64,000 nt of DNA from Candidatus Kouleothrix ribensis (GCA_016722075.1 JADKGW010000002.1:186001-250000), one strand, 5' to 3'; positions 38,371-47,736 are shown, numbered from the stretch's first letter. Translations and numbers: made by a program. The notes: generated by a model not told the origin, from the sequence alone.

Positions 38371-40987
38371 GCTGCCAGGCCGTAATGCCGAGGCACACCA
38401 GCATATACAGCAGCAAAATGCCCCAGCGCGCGAGCAAGTGCCCCAGCGTGAAGCTGTACTCATCCTTCGGCACACTCAGCATGCCCGGCTGAAATGGCAG
38501 CTCGTTCAGGTTTACAGTCGTGCCGTAGGCATCCATAGCCCAGCGGCTGATCGTAAACCACGAGAGCACGCGCTGCACGCTGAAGCCATCGCCCAGCGTG
38601 AAGATCACGCCCGCAAACAAGATCTGCGGGATCAGCGCCAGCGGCACCACCGAGATCGCCCGATCGGGCGTGGCTGCAGCCGACGAGATCGCCAGGCCCA
38701 TAGCCAGCCCGGCCAACGTGGTCAGCAGGGTCGTTACGTATAGCTCGAGCCAGCCGGGCAGCAGTACGCCGACCGCCGGCAGCTGTACTTTCAACGCCAC
38801 CAGCCCCAGCAGCAGCGCGCTCTGCACGATCACCAGCAGCGTGAGGATCACGATCTTCGACAGCACGTATGGGCCGATCCGCAGGTTCGCCAGCCGCTCG
38901 CGCCGGAAGATCGGCGACTCCTTGGTGATCTCGCGCGCGGCGTTAATGATGCCAAACCACACCGCCACGGTCGCAAGCATGAAAAGCACCTTCTTAGCCT
39001 CGCTGGCGAAGGTCTGCTCGCCTACGAATGCGTCGGCTTTGGCCACCAGCACAAGCAGCGCGCCGATGATCGGCGCCTGGAGCAGCAGAATGCCCAGGTT
39101 GCGGCGATCCTGGACGATCAGGTCGAGGTAGCGCCGCGCCAGGATGCCAAGCTGGCGCAACGGTGAGACCCGCCCCGCGCCACCACCGCCGCCGCCGCTG
39201 CCGCCCGCCACCGGGCCGGCCGGCGCCTGGGCCAGCCGGCCGGCCACATAGTGCGCATATTGCGGCGACGCGCGGAATTTCTGCTCCCACAGTTCGGCCA
39301 GCGTCGGAGGGCTTGCAGCAGGGGCCGAGGGCCGAGCGCCGGCTGCGTCAGCGCGATTCCTGGTTCCCGGCTCCTGGTTCCTGGCATTCCAGGCATCATA
39401 CTCGGCCTGCAGGTCGCGCTGCACCACCGCCCAGCGGTCGGGGTCGCTCTGGCTGGCGGCGCCCTCGAGCTTAGTGTAGATATCGGCAAAATCGCCGCTG
39501 GCGACGTTGAAGAACTGCGGCGCCTCGGCCGGTGGCCCAAAGTAGACCATGCGGCCATCCGACATGAACGCCACATGGTCGCACTGGCTGATGTTGGCGG
39601 TAGCGTGCGTCACCAGCACCACCGTGCGGCCGCTATCGGCCAGGCGGCGCAGCGTGTACATCATCTTCTTCTCGAGGCCAGGGTCGAGCCCCGAGGTCGG
39701 CTCGTCGAGAAAGAACAGGCTTGGGTCGGCCAGTAGCTCGGCGCCGATGCTCACGCGCTTGCGCTGCCCACCCGAGAGATTCTCGACCAGCGTGTCGCGA
39801 TGCTGGGTCATCTCGACATCCTCGAGCACACGCGCGATCCGCTGGGTGATCTCGGCCGGCTTGGTGTCGGCCGGCAGGCGCAGCTGCGCAGCATAGCCTA
39901 GCGCACGCTCGACCGGCAGCGTGCGGTGGATGATGTCGTCCTGCGGCACATAGCCCAGCAGCGTGCGGTAGGCATCAAAGTTGCGGTAGTAGTCGTCGCC
40001 GTTCACCAGCACATGCCCGGCAGTAGCCTGGGCATAGCCCGAGAGCGCGTTCATCAGCGTGCTTTTGCCGGTGCCGCTGCCGCCCACCAGCGCCACGAAC
40101 TCGCGCGGCGCGATCGACAGCGACACATCTTTCAGAATAGTGCGCGACTTGCCGCCCCGGCGCACGGCGCGAGTCAGGTTGCGCGCATCAATCCGCAGCG
40201 CGCCGCGCTGATCGTACTGATCGAGGCTATTGCCGTTGTACACCAGCTTGAACGCGCCGATCTGGATCACATCGCCGGGCGCGAGTGTGTGCTGCGTGAT
40301 GCGCTGGCCATTCACGAAGGTGCCGTTGGCCGAGCCAACATCGCGCAGCACATGCTGCCCGCCAACCCGGTCGATCACTGCATGCTGGCGCGACACCTGC
40401 GGGTTTTCGAGCACAATCTCGCTGCCCTCGCGGCCAATCGTGATCTGCGGGTCGTTCGGGTCGAGCGGGTAGCTCTGCACAATCGTGGCGGCCTGGGCTG
40501 CGCGGGCCACCGCCGGGTTGCGGTAGGCAAGCGTCACAAAATTGCCGGTGGCCGGGTCGCCAATCCGCAGCACGTCGCCATCGGCCAGCTTCAGCGGCGT
40601 GTTCGGCGGCACGCGCCGGCCGGCCGAGAGGATGCCGTTGGTCGAGCCAATGTCGACGATCCAGTGCGCGGCGCCGTCAGGCTCGATCCGCGCGTGCCGC
40701 GCCGACACAAACCGCGAGGTCAGCACGATGTCGTTGCTAGGCGCGCGGCCGAGCGTCAGCGGCTGGCCGGCCAGCGGCAGCTCGCGCGTCTGGCCTTCGT
40801 CCTGGATCACCAGCGTCGGGCCGGCCGGCGTAGCGAGCGGCTGGGCCAGCGGCGGCCCGGCCGGTGCCGTGATCACCGGCTGCGGCAGGGGCGCGGCGGG
40901 CTGCTGTGCGCGGCCGCACCTGGTGCAAAACTTCGCGCCGGGCCGGTTGAGCGCGGCGCCGCAGTGGATACAGGTTGATGGCAACAA
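38345..40987 (-). CDS. Zinc ribbon-FHA-FHA-ABCG-type transporter
   Basis: The 880-residue protein has a zinc ribbon (C6, C9, C21, C24), a Pro-rich linker, two FHA domains (about 58-150 and 168-250; RFVSARHAR and QVSRQHA are the phosphothreonine-binding cores), an ABC ATPase with GGSGTGKST (about 302-310), LSGGQRKR (about 404) and LFFLDEPTSG, and a six-helix ABC2 membrane domain. The order ATPase-then-membrane is that of ABCG half transporters, which work as dimers. The FHA domains suggest control by Ser/Thr kinases. The start is TTG 40987 behind CAGGAG. Substrate unknown. Confidence 0.9.
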   Translation of the reverse strand: MLPSTCIHCGAALNRPGAKFCTRCGRAQQPAAPLPQPVITAPAGPPLAQPLATPAGPTLVIQDEGQTRELPLAGQPLTLGRAPSNDIVLTSRFVSARHARIEPDGAAHWIVDIGSTNGILSAGRRVPPNTPLKLADGDVLRIGDPATGNFVTLAYRNPAVARAAQAATIVQSYPLDPNDPQITIGREGSEIVLENPQVSRQHAVIDRVGGQHVLRDVGSANGTFVNGQRITQHTLAPGDVIQIGAFKLVYNGNSLDQYDQRGALRIDARNLTRAVRRGGKSRTILKDVSLSIAPREFVALVGGSGTGKSTLMNALSGYAQATAGHVLVNGDDYYRNFDAYRTLLGYVPQDDIIHRTLPVERALGYAAQLRLPADTKPAEITQRIARVLEDVEMTQHRDTLVENLSGGQRKRVSIGAELLADPSLFFLDEPTSGLDPGLEKKMMYTLRRLADSGRTVVLVTHATANISQCDHVAFMSDGRMVYFGPPAEAPQFFNVASGDFADIYTKLEGAASQSDPDRWAVVQRDLQAEYDAWNARNQEPGTRNRADAAGARPSAPAASPPTLAELWEQKFRASPQYAHYVAGRLAQAPAGPVAGGSGGGGGGAGRVSPLRQLGILARRYLDLIVQDRRNLGILLLQAPIIGALLVLVAKADAFVGEQTFASEAKKVLFMLATVAVWFGIINAAREITKESPIFRRERLANLRIGPYVLSKIVILTLLVIVQSALLLGLVALKVQLPAVGVLLPGWLELYVTTLLTTLAGLAMGLAISSAAATPDRAISVVPLALIPQILFAGVIFTLGDGFSVQRVLSWFTISRWAMDAYGTTVNLNELPFQPGMLSVPKDEYSFTLGHLLARWGILLLYMLVCLGITAWQLKRRDRQF

Positions 40988-41031
40988 TCTGCGATGCTCC
41001 TGTGGTAGGCAAGGTTGAGTCTGCGTATTTT

Positions 41032-41040
41032 ATTCTAGCA
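41032..41040 (-). promoter_or_regulatory. Extended -10 promoter of the FHA-ABC gene
   Basis: On the minus strand TGCTAGAAT (41040-41032) lies 45 bases before the start codon. No clear -35 is seen. Confidence 0.45.
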
Positions 41041-41178
41041 TATGCCTGGGCTGCACGCCGGCCGCCGGCGTGCCCGCCTGGCCGTGAACCAGGCTGAGCC
41101 GCGCGCAACCGGCCAATTCTATGCTACCATAGCCCCTCGTATTCGTAGCGTGTATTGAGGCAGTCGATCGTCCAAACC

Positions 41179-42537
41179 ATGAGAACAGCACAGCTATGGC
41201 GGCGCGTGTGTATGCTCGCCGCAATCGTTACCCTGGCGGCCTGCCGCGCAGATACCGCCCCAACCCCAGCACCCGTGCCTAGCGCAGCCGCGACGGCCCC
41301 GGCCCCCCGCCCAACCGCCGCCCCGCCGATTACGGCGGTGCCGCAGCCAACCGCCTCGCCCAGCGGGCTGGTGCTATGGGCGCTCGCCGACGAGCCCGAG
41401 CTCGCGGTGCTGCGCCGCCTGGTCGCCGATATGAGCGCGCCGAGCGGCATCCAGGTGCTGGTGGTTGGCAAGAGCGCCGACGCGCTGCTGGCCGATCTGA
41501 GCGCCGACGCGCTGGCCGGCCTGCCCCCGCCCGACCTGGTCTGGGCCACGCAGGACGAGCTAGGCCTACTGCAGCGCGCCGATATCATTCAGCCGGCCGA
41601 CGACGGCCTGGCCAACGATGGGTTTTTGCCGGCCACGCTTGCCGGTGCGACGATCGGCGGGCGGCGCTGGGGTACGCCACTGGCCGCGCGCGGCTACCTG
41701 CTGCTGCTGTATAACCGCAAACTGGTGGCCGGCGCGCCCCGCACGACCGACGAGCTGATCGTCCAGTCGCGCGCGCAGGTGCGCAACGGTGGCTATGGCA
41801 TGGTGGCGGCCTGGGCCGAGCCGCGCTGGTTCACGGCCTGGCTGGCTGGCTATGGTGGTGCGGCCGTCGATGCGCAGGGCCGGCCAACGCTCGATACACC
41901 GCAGGTGGTGGCGGCACTCAATCTGCTGAAGGAGCTGCGCGTGGCCGGCCCGCCGGCACCCTCGACCTACGAAGAAGGTGTGCAGCTATTTCGCGCGGGG
42001 CGTGCTGCGTTCGCGATCGATGGCGACTGGACGCTGGCCGGCTACCGTGAGTATACCGACACGCTCGATCTGGGGGTTGCGCCGCTGCCGGTTGTGCCGG
42101 CCACCGGCCGGCGGGCCGCGCCCGCATTCGGCGGGATGTACCTGATGTACAGCGCCCGGCTGAGTGGCGAGCGGCTGGCCCAGGCATGGGCGCTCGGCCG
42201 CGCGCTGGCCGGACCCGATGCGCAGGTACGCGTCGCCGCCGAGCTGGGCTGGCTGCCGGCGCTGCGCGCCGCGCTTGGCAGCCCGGCCGTGGTGAACAGC
42301 CCGCCGCTGGCCGCTGGGGTGGCGCAGGCCGCCGATGCGCCGGGGCTGCCACCGCTTGATGGGCTACGCTGTGCCTGGGGCGCCATCCAGGCGCAGCTGC
42401 CGGGAGTGCTGCTCGGCGACCAGGCCCAAGAAGCGGCAGCGCAGGCCATGCAGGCCAGCGCCGACACCTGCGCTGGCTCGGCGCGTGGCGGCCCGCCGGC
42501 CATGCGAGCACAGGCAGATCGCATCCTCAGGCGGTAA
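41179..42537 (+). CDS. Orphan extracellular solute-binding lipoprotein
   Basis: A signal peptide with lipobox LAAC and a Pro/Ala linker leads into a family 1-type binding protein of about 380 residues. Typical stretches are WALADEPELAVLRRLVADM, YLLLLYNRKLVAG and FAIDGDWTLAGYREY. It probably binds sugars or oligosaccharides outside the cell (inference). No permease or ATPase of such a system is next to it. ATG 41179 is taken; TTG 41155 is in frame upstream, and TGCTACCAT (41122-41130) may be the -10. Confidence 0.78.
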   Translation: MRTAQLWRRVCMLAAIVTLAACRADTAPTPAPVPSAAATAPAPRPTAAPPITAVPQPTASPSGLVLWALADEPELAVLRRLVADMSAPSGIQVLVVGKSADALLADLSADALAGLPPPDLVWATQDELGLLQRADIIQPADDGLANDGFLPATLAGATIGGRRWGTPLAARGYLLLLYNRKLVAGAPRTTDELIVQSRAQVRNGGYGMVAAWAEPRWFTAWLAGYGGAAVDAQGRPTLDTPQVVAALNLLKELRVAGPPAPSTYEEGVQLFRAGRAAFAIDGDWTLAGYREYTDTLDLGVAPLPVVPATGRRAAPAFGGMYLMYSARLSGERLAQAWALGRALAGPDAQVRVAAELGWLPALRAALGSPAVVNSPPLAAGVAQAADAPGLPPLDGLRCAWGAIQAQLPGVLLGDQAQEAAAQAMQASADTCAGSARGGPPAMRAQADRILRR

Positions 42538-43455
42538 TCACAGGCGCACACCCAGCCGCCCGAGCGCGCCGCGCAGCGCCTCGCCGGCCGAGTCGACCAG
42601 GCCGCGCCGGCTGAAGTTCTCTGCATAGTCGCTGGCCGCAATCGCCGGGCCAGGGTCGGCCCCGTCGCGCTCGCCCATATACCAGCGGTGATCGACGATC
42701 CAGCGATACAGGTCGGCTTCGGTGCGCGCGGGGAACGACTGTAGCACATGCTGCTCGCGAATCACCCGCACGATCGGCATGTAGACCTCGTCGTACCAGT
42801 GGGCCACCGCCTCATCGCGGCTGATCTCGCGCTGCTGCGCTTGCCCAAGGTAGTAGCGATGCGTATTGATATGCTGCACCAAATCGAGGTAGCCGCCTAG
42901 CTCGCTGAACTCGATCCGCTCGTCGGGCCGCAGATCGTGCAGGTTAGTCCATTCCAGAAAGTCGCTGTACTCCTCTTTCAGCAGCAGGTCGTGCATCGAG
43001 AGGTCGGGGGTCAGCGGCACATCAACGAACAGCTCAGTCACAAAGGCGTCGATGTCGACCTGGCCCACCTGGCGGGCGACCGACACGCGGTGGTTGCCGT
43101 CGCGCACAAAATAGGCATCGCCAATCTTATACAGCTCGACTGGCGGCAGCAGCACTTCGTCGCTCATCGCCCGGTCGATACTAGTCCAGCGGTCCTTTAG
43201 CTCGTTCGAACGCGGCAAGAAGCGCCGGTCGAAATCGCTATAGCGGCCCTCGCTACCGATGATATGTGCCATCGGCACCGTCTGCAGGCCAAGCGAGCGC
43301 TGGCCACGAATATTCAGCCGCGTGCGCACATCTTCAAACGAGAACATGGTATTCGGGCGGCGGCGGATGGCATCGATCAGCTCGGCCAGCAGCGCCTTGC
43401 GCCGCGCCTCCTGGAAGTGCATCTGCGAGGTGCGCATGGTCCATGTGCTACTCAT
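42538..43455 (-). CDS. ParB-like fold protein
   Basis: The 305-residue protein has a ParB/sulfiredoxin-like core: IGDAYFVRDGNHRVSVARQV, where ParB has its conserved GERR-type nucleotide-binding motif and this protein has GNHR. The C-terminal half is helical and rich in Trp, Tyr and His. No ParA partner is present, and the role is unknown. ATG 43455 is chosen because CAGGAG lies before it; the in-frame GTG at 43476 does not have one. It faces the solute-binding gene tail to tail with no gap. Confidence 0.72.
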   Translation of the reverse strand: MSSTWTMRTSQMHFQEARRKALLAELIDAIRRRPNTMFSFEDVRTRLNIRGQRSLGLQTVPMAHIIGSEGRYSDFDRRFLPRSNELKDRWTSIDRAMSDEVLLPPVELYKIGDAYFVRDGNHRVSVARQVGQVDIDAFVTELFVDVPLTPDLSMHDLLLKEEYSDFLEWTNLHDLRPDERIEFSELGGYLDLVQHINTHRYYLGQAQQREISRDEAVAHWYDEVYMPIVRVIREQHVLQSFPARTEADLYRWIVDHRWYMGERDGADPGPAIAASDYAENFSRRGLVDSAGEALRGALGRLGVRL

Positions 43456-43599
43456 ATCCGGCTCCTGTGTATTCACGCTGGACCACGCTGTCGTCTGGCG
43501 TTCACCCCTCGATTACCAATGTCTTGAACGTCTCTAATGGCTCACCCCAGGGCTTTGGCCTGGCCGCCCGGTGGGCAGGCACAGCCATCGCCCCATCCA

Positions 43600-44250
43600 T
43601 CAGCATTGCTGTAGCGACTGCGCATCGATCGTCAGCAGGCGATAGCCGGCGGTGTTCAACACCAGCGTCTGCTTGTAGCGCGTCTCCGTCACGGTGCTAA
43701 ACCCATACGAGCGATGGATATGCCCGTGGATCAGGTAGCGTGGCGCGAACCAATCCATCAGCAGCAGCAGGGCGCGAAAGCCATGGTGTGGCCGATCCGG
43801 CCCATTGTGAATGCCCAGCGGCGGCGCGTGGGTCAGCATCACGTCCAGGTAGCGGCCGTAGCGCAGCCGGTTCAGCAGCAGCCGCGGCGCCAGCGCCCAC
43901 ACATGCATCAGCATCTGCGACTCGCTGTACTGCGCGCCAGGCTCCTGGTTATAGCGTAGGCAGCCACCCAGGCCAGCCAGCAGCAGCCCCGCGTAGGAGA
44001 TGGCGCGCCGCTCGAGGTTCACGCAGCCGCGCGGTGATCGCAGCACCTCGCCGCTTTCGGTCAGCTCAGTATCGTTATGATTCCCATCGATGTAGAAACA
44101 CGGCCGGGCCAGCATAGTGACGATGAACTCCAGGTAGTATGCCGGTAGGTCACCACAGCCAAGCACCGCGTCGATACTGCCAAACCGCTCGTTGATATTC
44201 AGGCTATAGATTGCGGGCACGACCTCGTCGCTGACGGTCAGGAACTGCAT
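43600..44250 (-). CDS. Cytoplasmic calcineurin-like phosphoesterase
   Basis: The 216-residue protein has a calcineurin-like metal site with GCGDLP, GNHND, LTHAPP and HGHIH; the first motif is SDEV in place of the usual DxH. It has no signal peptide. Close families are annotated as metallophosphoesterases of unknown substrate. ATG 44250 is preceded by GAGAAG; ATG 44268 would add six residues. The IS1202-like element begins about 140 bases upstream. Confidence 0.8.
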   Translation of the reverse strand: MQFLTVSDEVVPAIYSLNINERFGSIDAVLGCGDLPAYYLEFIVTMLARPCFYIDGNHNDTELTESGEVLRSPRGCVNLERRAISYAGLLLAGLGGCLRYNQEPGAQYSESQMLMHVWALAPRLLLNRLRYGRYLDVMLTHAPPLGIHNGPDRPHHGFRALLLLMDWFAPRYLIHGHIHRSYGFSTVTETRYKQTLVLNTAGYRLLTIDAQSLQQC

Positions 44251-44450
44251 CGTTTGCTTCTCGCCCATAAATGACAGCGCGAAGGCTCCGCAGCACTGGT
44301 TCCATACCAGGGTGTTGCGGCCTTCGCATGTGTTTCCGGTGTATTATATCACACGGCTATGCCGATGTATATGTTGCGTATTCCTTCATCTAAAATGTTA
44401 CTGGGCCTACAATGGTTCCCTCAACTGAAAATGTTACCGAGGGAACCACC

Positions 44451-45638
44451 ATGCAGGACGAAACACCGATGACGATTATGGAGCGACGGAAATACCTCGG
44501 CCTGATGCGCTCGCGCTACGCGCAGGCCGACCGTGCCACGCAAAGCCGCCTGCTTGACGAGATGGAAGCTGTGACCACGATGCATCGTAAAAGCCTGCTG
44601 CGCCTCTTGCACGCGCCTGACCTCGCTCGCCGCCCACGCTCCACCCACCGCCCCAAAACCTACCGTGCCCCCGTCGAGGACGCGATCCGACTGATTTGGG
44701 AAACGCTCGATTACATCTGTGCCGAACGCTTGACCCCCGCGCTGCTTCCGACCGCTCGCTCGCTCATCCAGCATGGCGAACTCACCCTTTCCGACACCCT
44801 GCTGGCCCAACTTGGCGCGATCAGCGTTGCGACGGTGCAACGCCGCCTCTCGCGTTTCACACACGATACGCCACGCCTGCCGCGCAAAGGTCCCGAACAG
44901 GCCAATCGGGTCGCCCGCTCCATTCCTATGCGCACGATCGCCTGGGATGAGACTGAACCGGGCCACTTCGAGGTCGATCTGGTGCATCACGGCGGCCCCG
45001 AGCCCAAGGGCGACTACCTCCACACGCTGCAGATGATCGACGTCGCAACCGGCTGGAGCGAACGGGTCGCGCTCCTCGGTCGCAGCCAGTCCGCCATGGA
45101 AGCCGGCTTTCGCCGCATCCTGGCGCGGCTGCCGTTTGCCGTGCGCGAGATACACACCGACAACGGCTCTGAGTTCCTGAACCACCATCTGGTACGCATC
45201 TGGGGTCAGGAAATCACTGGCTTGACCATAAGCCGCTCACGGCCCTATCAGAAGAATGATAACCGCTTTGTCGAGCAGAAAAATGCCACACTGGTGCGGG
45301 CGTTTCTTGGTCAGGTACGCTTGGACAGCCAGGCGCAGACCGAGCAGCTGAATGGGCTGTATGACCAGATGTGGCGCTACTACAACCTGTTCCAGCCGGT
45401 GTTACGCTTGCGCGAGAAAACCCGCGCTGAGCAGCGGGTCATTCGCCGGTGGGATACCGCCCAGACGCCACTGGCACGGCTGCTGAGCACGCAGGTGACC
45501 AGTGCGGCTGAGCGTGAACGCCTGGAGCGCCTGTGCATGACGATCAATCCACGCACGTTGCGCCAGCAGATCTATCGTGACCTGGAACGGCTGCTCGGAC
45601 AGCCCGCCGCGCGGCTGCACTGGGAGCCGCGCGTGTGA
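44451..45638 (+). CDS. DDE transposase, IS1202/ISNCY type
   Basis: The 395-residue protein has an N-terminal helix-turn-helix of the IS1202 kind (RYAQADRATQSRLLDEMEAV, HRKSLLRLL), then an rve-type integrase core: an aspartate in FEVDLVHH, HTDNGSEFLN with the second aspartate, and NRFVEQKN with the catalytic glutamate. It appears intact. ATG 44451 is chosen, behind GAGGGA; an upstream ATG at 44412 lies inside the left terminal repeat. Confidence 0.88.
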   Translation: MQDETPMTIMERRKYLGLMRSRYAQADRATQSRLLDEMEAVTTMHRKSLLRLLHAPDLARRPRSTHRPKTYRAPVEDAIRLIWETLDYICAERLTPALLPTARSLIQHGELTLSDTLLAQLGAISVATVQRRLSRFTHDTPRLPRKGPEQANRVARSIPMRTIAWDETEPGHFEVDLVHHGGPEPKGDYLHTLQMIDVATGWSERVALLGRSQSAMEAGFRRILARLPFAVREIHTDNGSEFLNHHLVRIWGQEITGLTISRSRPYQKNDNRFVEQKNATLVRAFLGQVRLDSQAQTEQLNGLYDQMWRYYNLFQPVLRLREKTRAEQRVIRRWDTAQTPLARLLSTQVTSAAERERLERLCMTINPRTLRQQIYRDLERLLGQPAARLHWEPRV

Positions 45639-45653
45639 GCGCCCGCGCGTAAT

Positions 45654-45738
45654 GGGCTGGGGATATGTGGACAACGCTACTGCTGTACCTGTGACGAAGG
45701 CGACGCGCCACCCGCGTGTGCCCACATATCCTCAGCCC
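45654..45738. repeat. Long hairpin and short hairpin at the right end of the IS
   Basis: GGGCTGGGGATATGTGG (45654-45670) pairs with CCACATATCCTCAGCCC (45722-45738), 17 bp with one G:T pair, just after the transposase stop. A second stem, ATTTGCAGG/CCTGCAAAT (45780-45803), follows. They may end transposase transcription or block read-through. Confidence 0.6.
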
Positions 45739-45854
45739 CGGCGACGATCGCTCAACCCCAGCGCTCTGGTACCATTTTCATTTGCAGGAACTACCCTGCA
45801 AATTGCTTGCTCGGTAACATTTTCATTTGATTTGACACGTGTTGCACCAGCGCG

Positions 45855-47483
45855 CTATGCCTCGGCGCGGCGCTCGATCGGCAGGCTGAAGCCGTAGGTA
45901 CTACCCTGGCCACCGCTGCTCTCGACGATCACCTGGCCGCCGTGAGCCTCGATTACCAGCTTGCTGAAGGCCAGGCCGAGCGCGGGCGCCTTGCGCTCAC
46001 CGGGGGCGACGCGCTGGTCGAACAGCAGGTCGCGCTGCTGTGGTGTCAGCCCCGGGCCTTGATCGCTGATCCGCACTATCACGGCCTCGTGCTGGCACTC
46101 GGTGCGCACCTGCACAGTGCTATACGGCGGGCTCTGGCGCAGCGCATGCTCGAGCAGATGCACGAACGCCCGGCGCACACGCTCGCCATCGGCCAGCACC
46201 ACGCTGTCGCCACTATACTCGACGACCACCTGCACCGCGCCCTGATGCTGCAACGGGGTGGTATAGGCAATCCCGGCGTCGAGGATCGGGCGCAGCGGCA
46301 CGGGCGCGCGCCGCAGCGCGCCGGGGTTGTGCTCGAGCTGGTGGATCTCGAGCATCGTCGTCACGAGGTCGAGCAGGCGCTGGCCGCTACGGCGCGCGCC
46401 CACCAGCACACGGTCGGCGCCCTCGGGCAAATTCTGGCCGAGTGTCATCTCGAGCGCCGTAACCATCGACGTAAGCGGGTTGCGCATCTCGTCGGCCAGC
46501 AGGCCCAGCAGCTCGGTGCGCAGGCGCAGCAGCCTGGCCTGCTCGCGCCGATCGAGCAGCACATGCGTGTAGCCCTCGCCGTGAGCCAGGCCGGCCGGCA
46601 GCGCGGCGATCTCGACAGCCTGGGCAGCGCCGGCCAGTAGCGCGCGCAGCTGCTCGAAGCGCTGGCCAAGCAGGTCGCCTGTAGCAAGCTCGGCCCACAG
46701 GCGGCGGGCGGCCGCATTGGCGCGCACGATCGTTCCATCAGGCCCGATCGCAATCACGCCGTCGCCGACCTGTTGCAGCACGGCTTCGAGGTTGTGCGCG
46801 CGCGCGGCCAGCCCCTCTAGCGCGGCAGTGGTGGCCTGTGCATCGGCCTGCTGCCCGGCCTCAGCCGCGTGCCGGGCTATGTCGGCGCGCCGCAGCCGGC
46901 CGGCCATACGCTCAAAATCGCCACGCAGCGGCGCGAGCGTCAGCGCCAGAAAGCACAGCGCCGTGGCGGCCATAGCCGCGCTCAGCGCCGGCCCGCTCGG
47001 CGGCAGCGCGAACGTGAGCGGCGGCGGTGCGATCTGCTGGGCGGCCAGGCTGGCTGCCAGCAGACTCAGCAATGTGCTGATCGCCGTGACATACACCGAC
47101 CGGCGGCCGAGCAGCAGCGCCGCGAGCGCGGTGGGCAAGCATGCGAAGGGTAGCAGCGCCGTGAAGTAGCCGGGCAGCGCGTAAGTTGCCAGCGCCAGCA
47201 CAACCAGCACAAACACGATCACCAGCCCACCGGCCACGCCGTAGCGCCGCACGCGGCTAAATAAAAACGCCGCCAGCAGCCAGCCCGCGCCAAGCAGTAG
47301 TGCCAGCACCAGCGTAAGCGGCAGCTGCTCGAGCCGGCCCTCGCCGAGGCGCAGGCTGGCGCCGGCAAACCCGATCAGGCCCATCGTCAGCCCGATCGTC
47401 AGTAGACAGGTATTCAGCACATGGCTGCGACGCAGCCAATCAAACTCAGCTGATGAATGCAGCAGCGGGTGTGTATTCGGCAT
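45855..47483 (-). CDS. Membrane kinase-like protein lacking the phospho-histidine
   Basis: The 542-residue protein has about six transmembrane helices (22-185), a coiled coil, a PAS-like domain (about 230-300), then a histidine-kinase-like dimerisation helix and ATPase domain (DQGPGLTPQQ, GLAFSKLVIEAHGG). Where kinases have SHELRTPL it reads ADEMRNPL, so the phospho-histidine is aspartate (D331). The N-box asparagine region is also altered (LLEHALRQSP). It may be a pseudokinase that senses or dimerises with another kinase, such as the one 250 bases upstream at 47737. The IS ends about 15-30 bases past its stop. Confidence 0.82.
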   Translation of the reverse strand: MPNTHPLLHSSAEFDWLRRSHVLNTCLLTIGLTMGLIGFAGASLRLGEGRLEQLPLTLVLALLLGAGWLLAAFLFSRVRRYGVAGGLVIVFVLVVLALATYALPGYFTALLPFACLPTALAALLLGRRSVYVTAISTLLSLLAASLAAQQIAPPPLTFALPPSGPALSAAMAATALCFLALTLAPLRGDFERMAGRLRRADIARHAAEAGQQADAQATTAALEGLAARAHNLEAVLQQVGDGVIAIGPDGTIVRANAAARRLWAELATGDLLGQRFEQLRALLAGAAQAVEIAALPAGLAHGEGYTHVLLDRREQARLLRLRTELLGLLADEMRNPLTSMVTALEMTLGQNLPEGADRVLVGARRSGQRLLDLVTTMLEIHQLEHNPGALRRAPVPLRPILDAGIAYTTPLQHQGAVQVVVEYSGDSVVLADGERVRRAFVHLLEHALRQSPPYSTVQVRTECQHEAVIVRISDQGPGLTPQQRDLLFDQRVAPGERKAPALGLAFSKLVIEAHGGQVIVESSGGQGSTYGFSLPIERRAEA

Positions 47484-47546
47484 ATGGTGGTATCCTGGCC
47501 ATGCTGGGAATGATCGCCGGGCGCGTGATTAGCTCGCCCCCTACCG

Positions 47547-47575
47547 ATTATAGCAATCGGCGCCGGCCGCGTCTA
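47547..47575 (-). promoter_or_regulatory. Promoter of the pseudokinase gene
   Basis: On the minus strand TAGACG (47575-47570), 17 bases, TATAAT (47552-47547), with TGC before the -10. Start codon is about 57 bases from the predicted transcription start. Confidence 0.6.
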
Positions 47576-47736
47576 TTGCTAGACGCAATCGTTCGTGTGG
47601 CGAAGTGTCACCAAATATTCAGCGCGTGGCCTGCCCGCGCGGGGCACTGCAAGGCCCTGGTGCGCCAGCTACAGGCATTCTGGCGAATGTGTGCGGTGTG
47701 GCCGGGCTGCGAGCGGCCAGGGGGATGAGCCGGCGT

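Larger units (their letters stand above)
44388..45825 (+). mobile_element. IS1202-like insertion sequence
   Basis: One transposase gene is bracketed by repeated AAAATGTTAC motifs. On the left they are ATCTAAAATGTTACTGGG (44388-44405) and TGAAAATGTTACCGAG (44426-44441); on the right is the exact complement of the latter, CTCGGTAACATTTTCA (45810-45825), and a related ACCATTTTCA (45771-45780). Each end therefore has two sites. The true outer ends and target duplication could not be fixed; they lie near 44375 and 45840. Confidence 0.75.
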
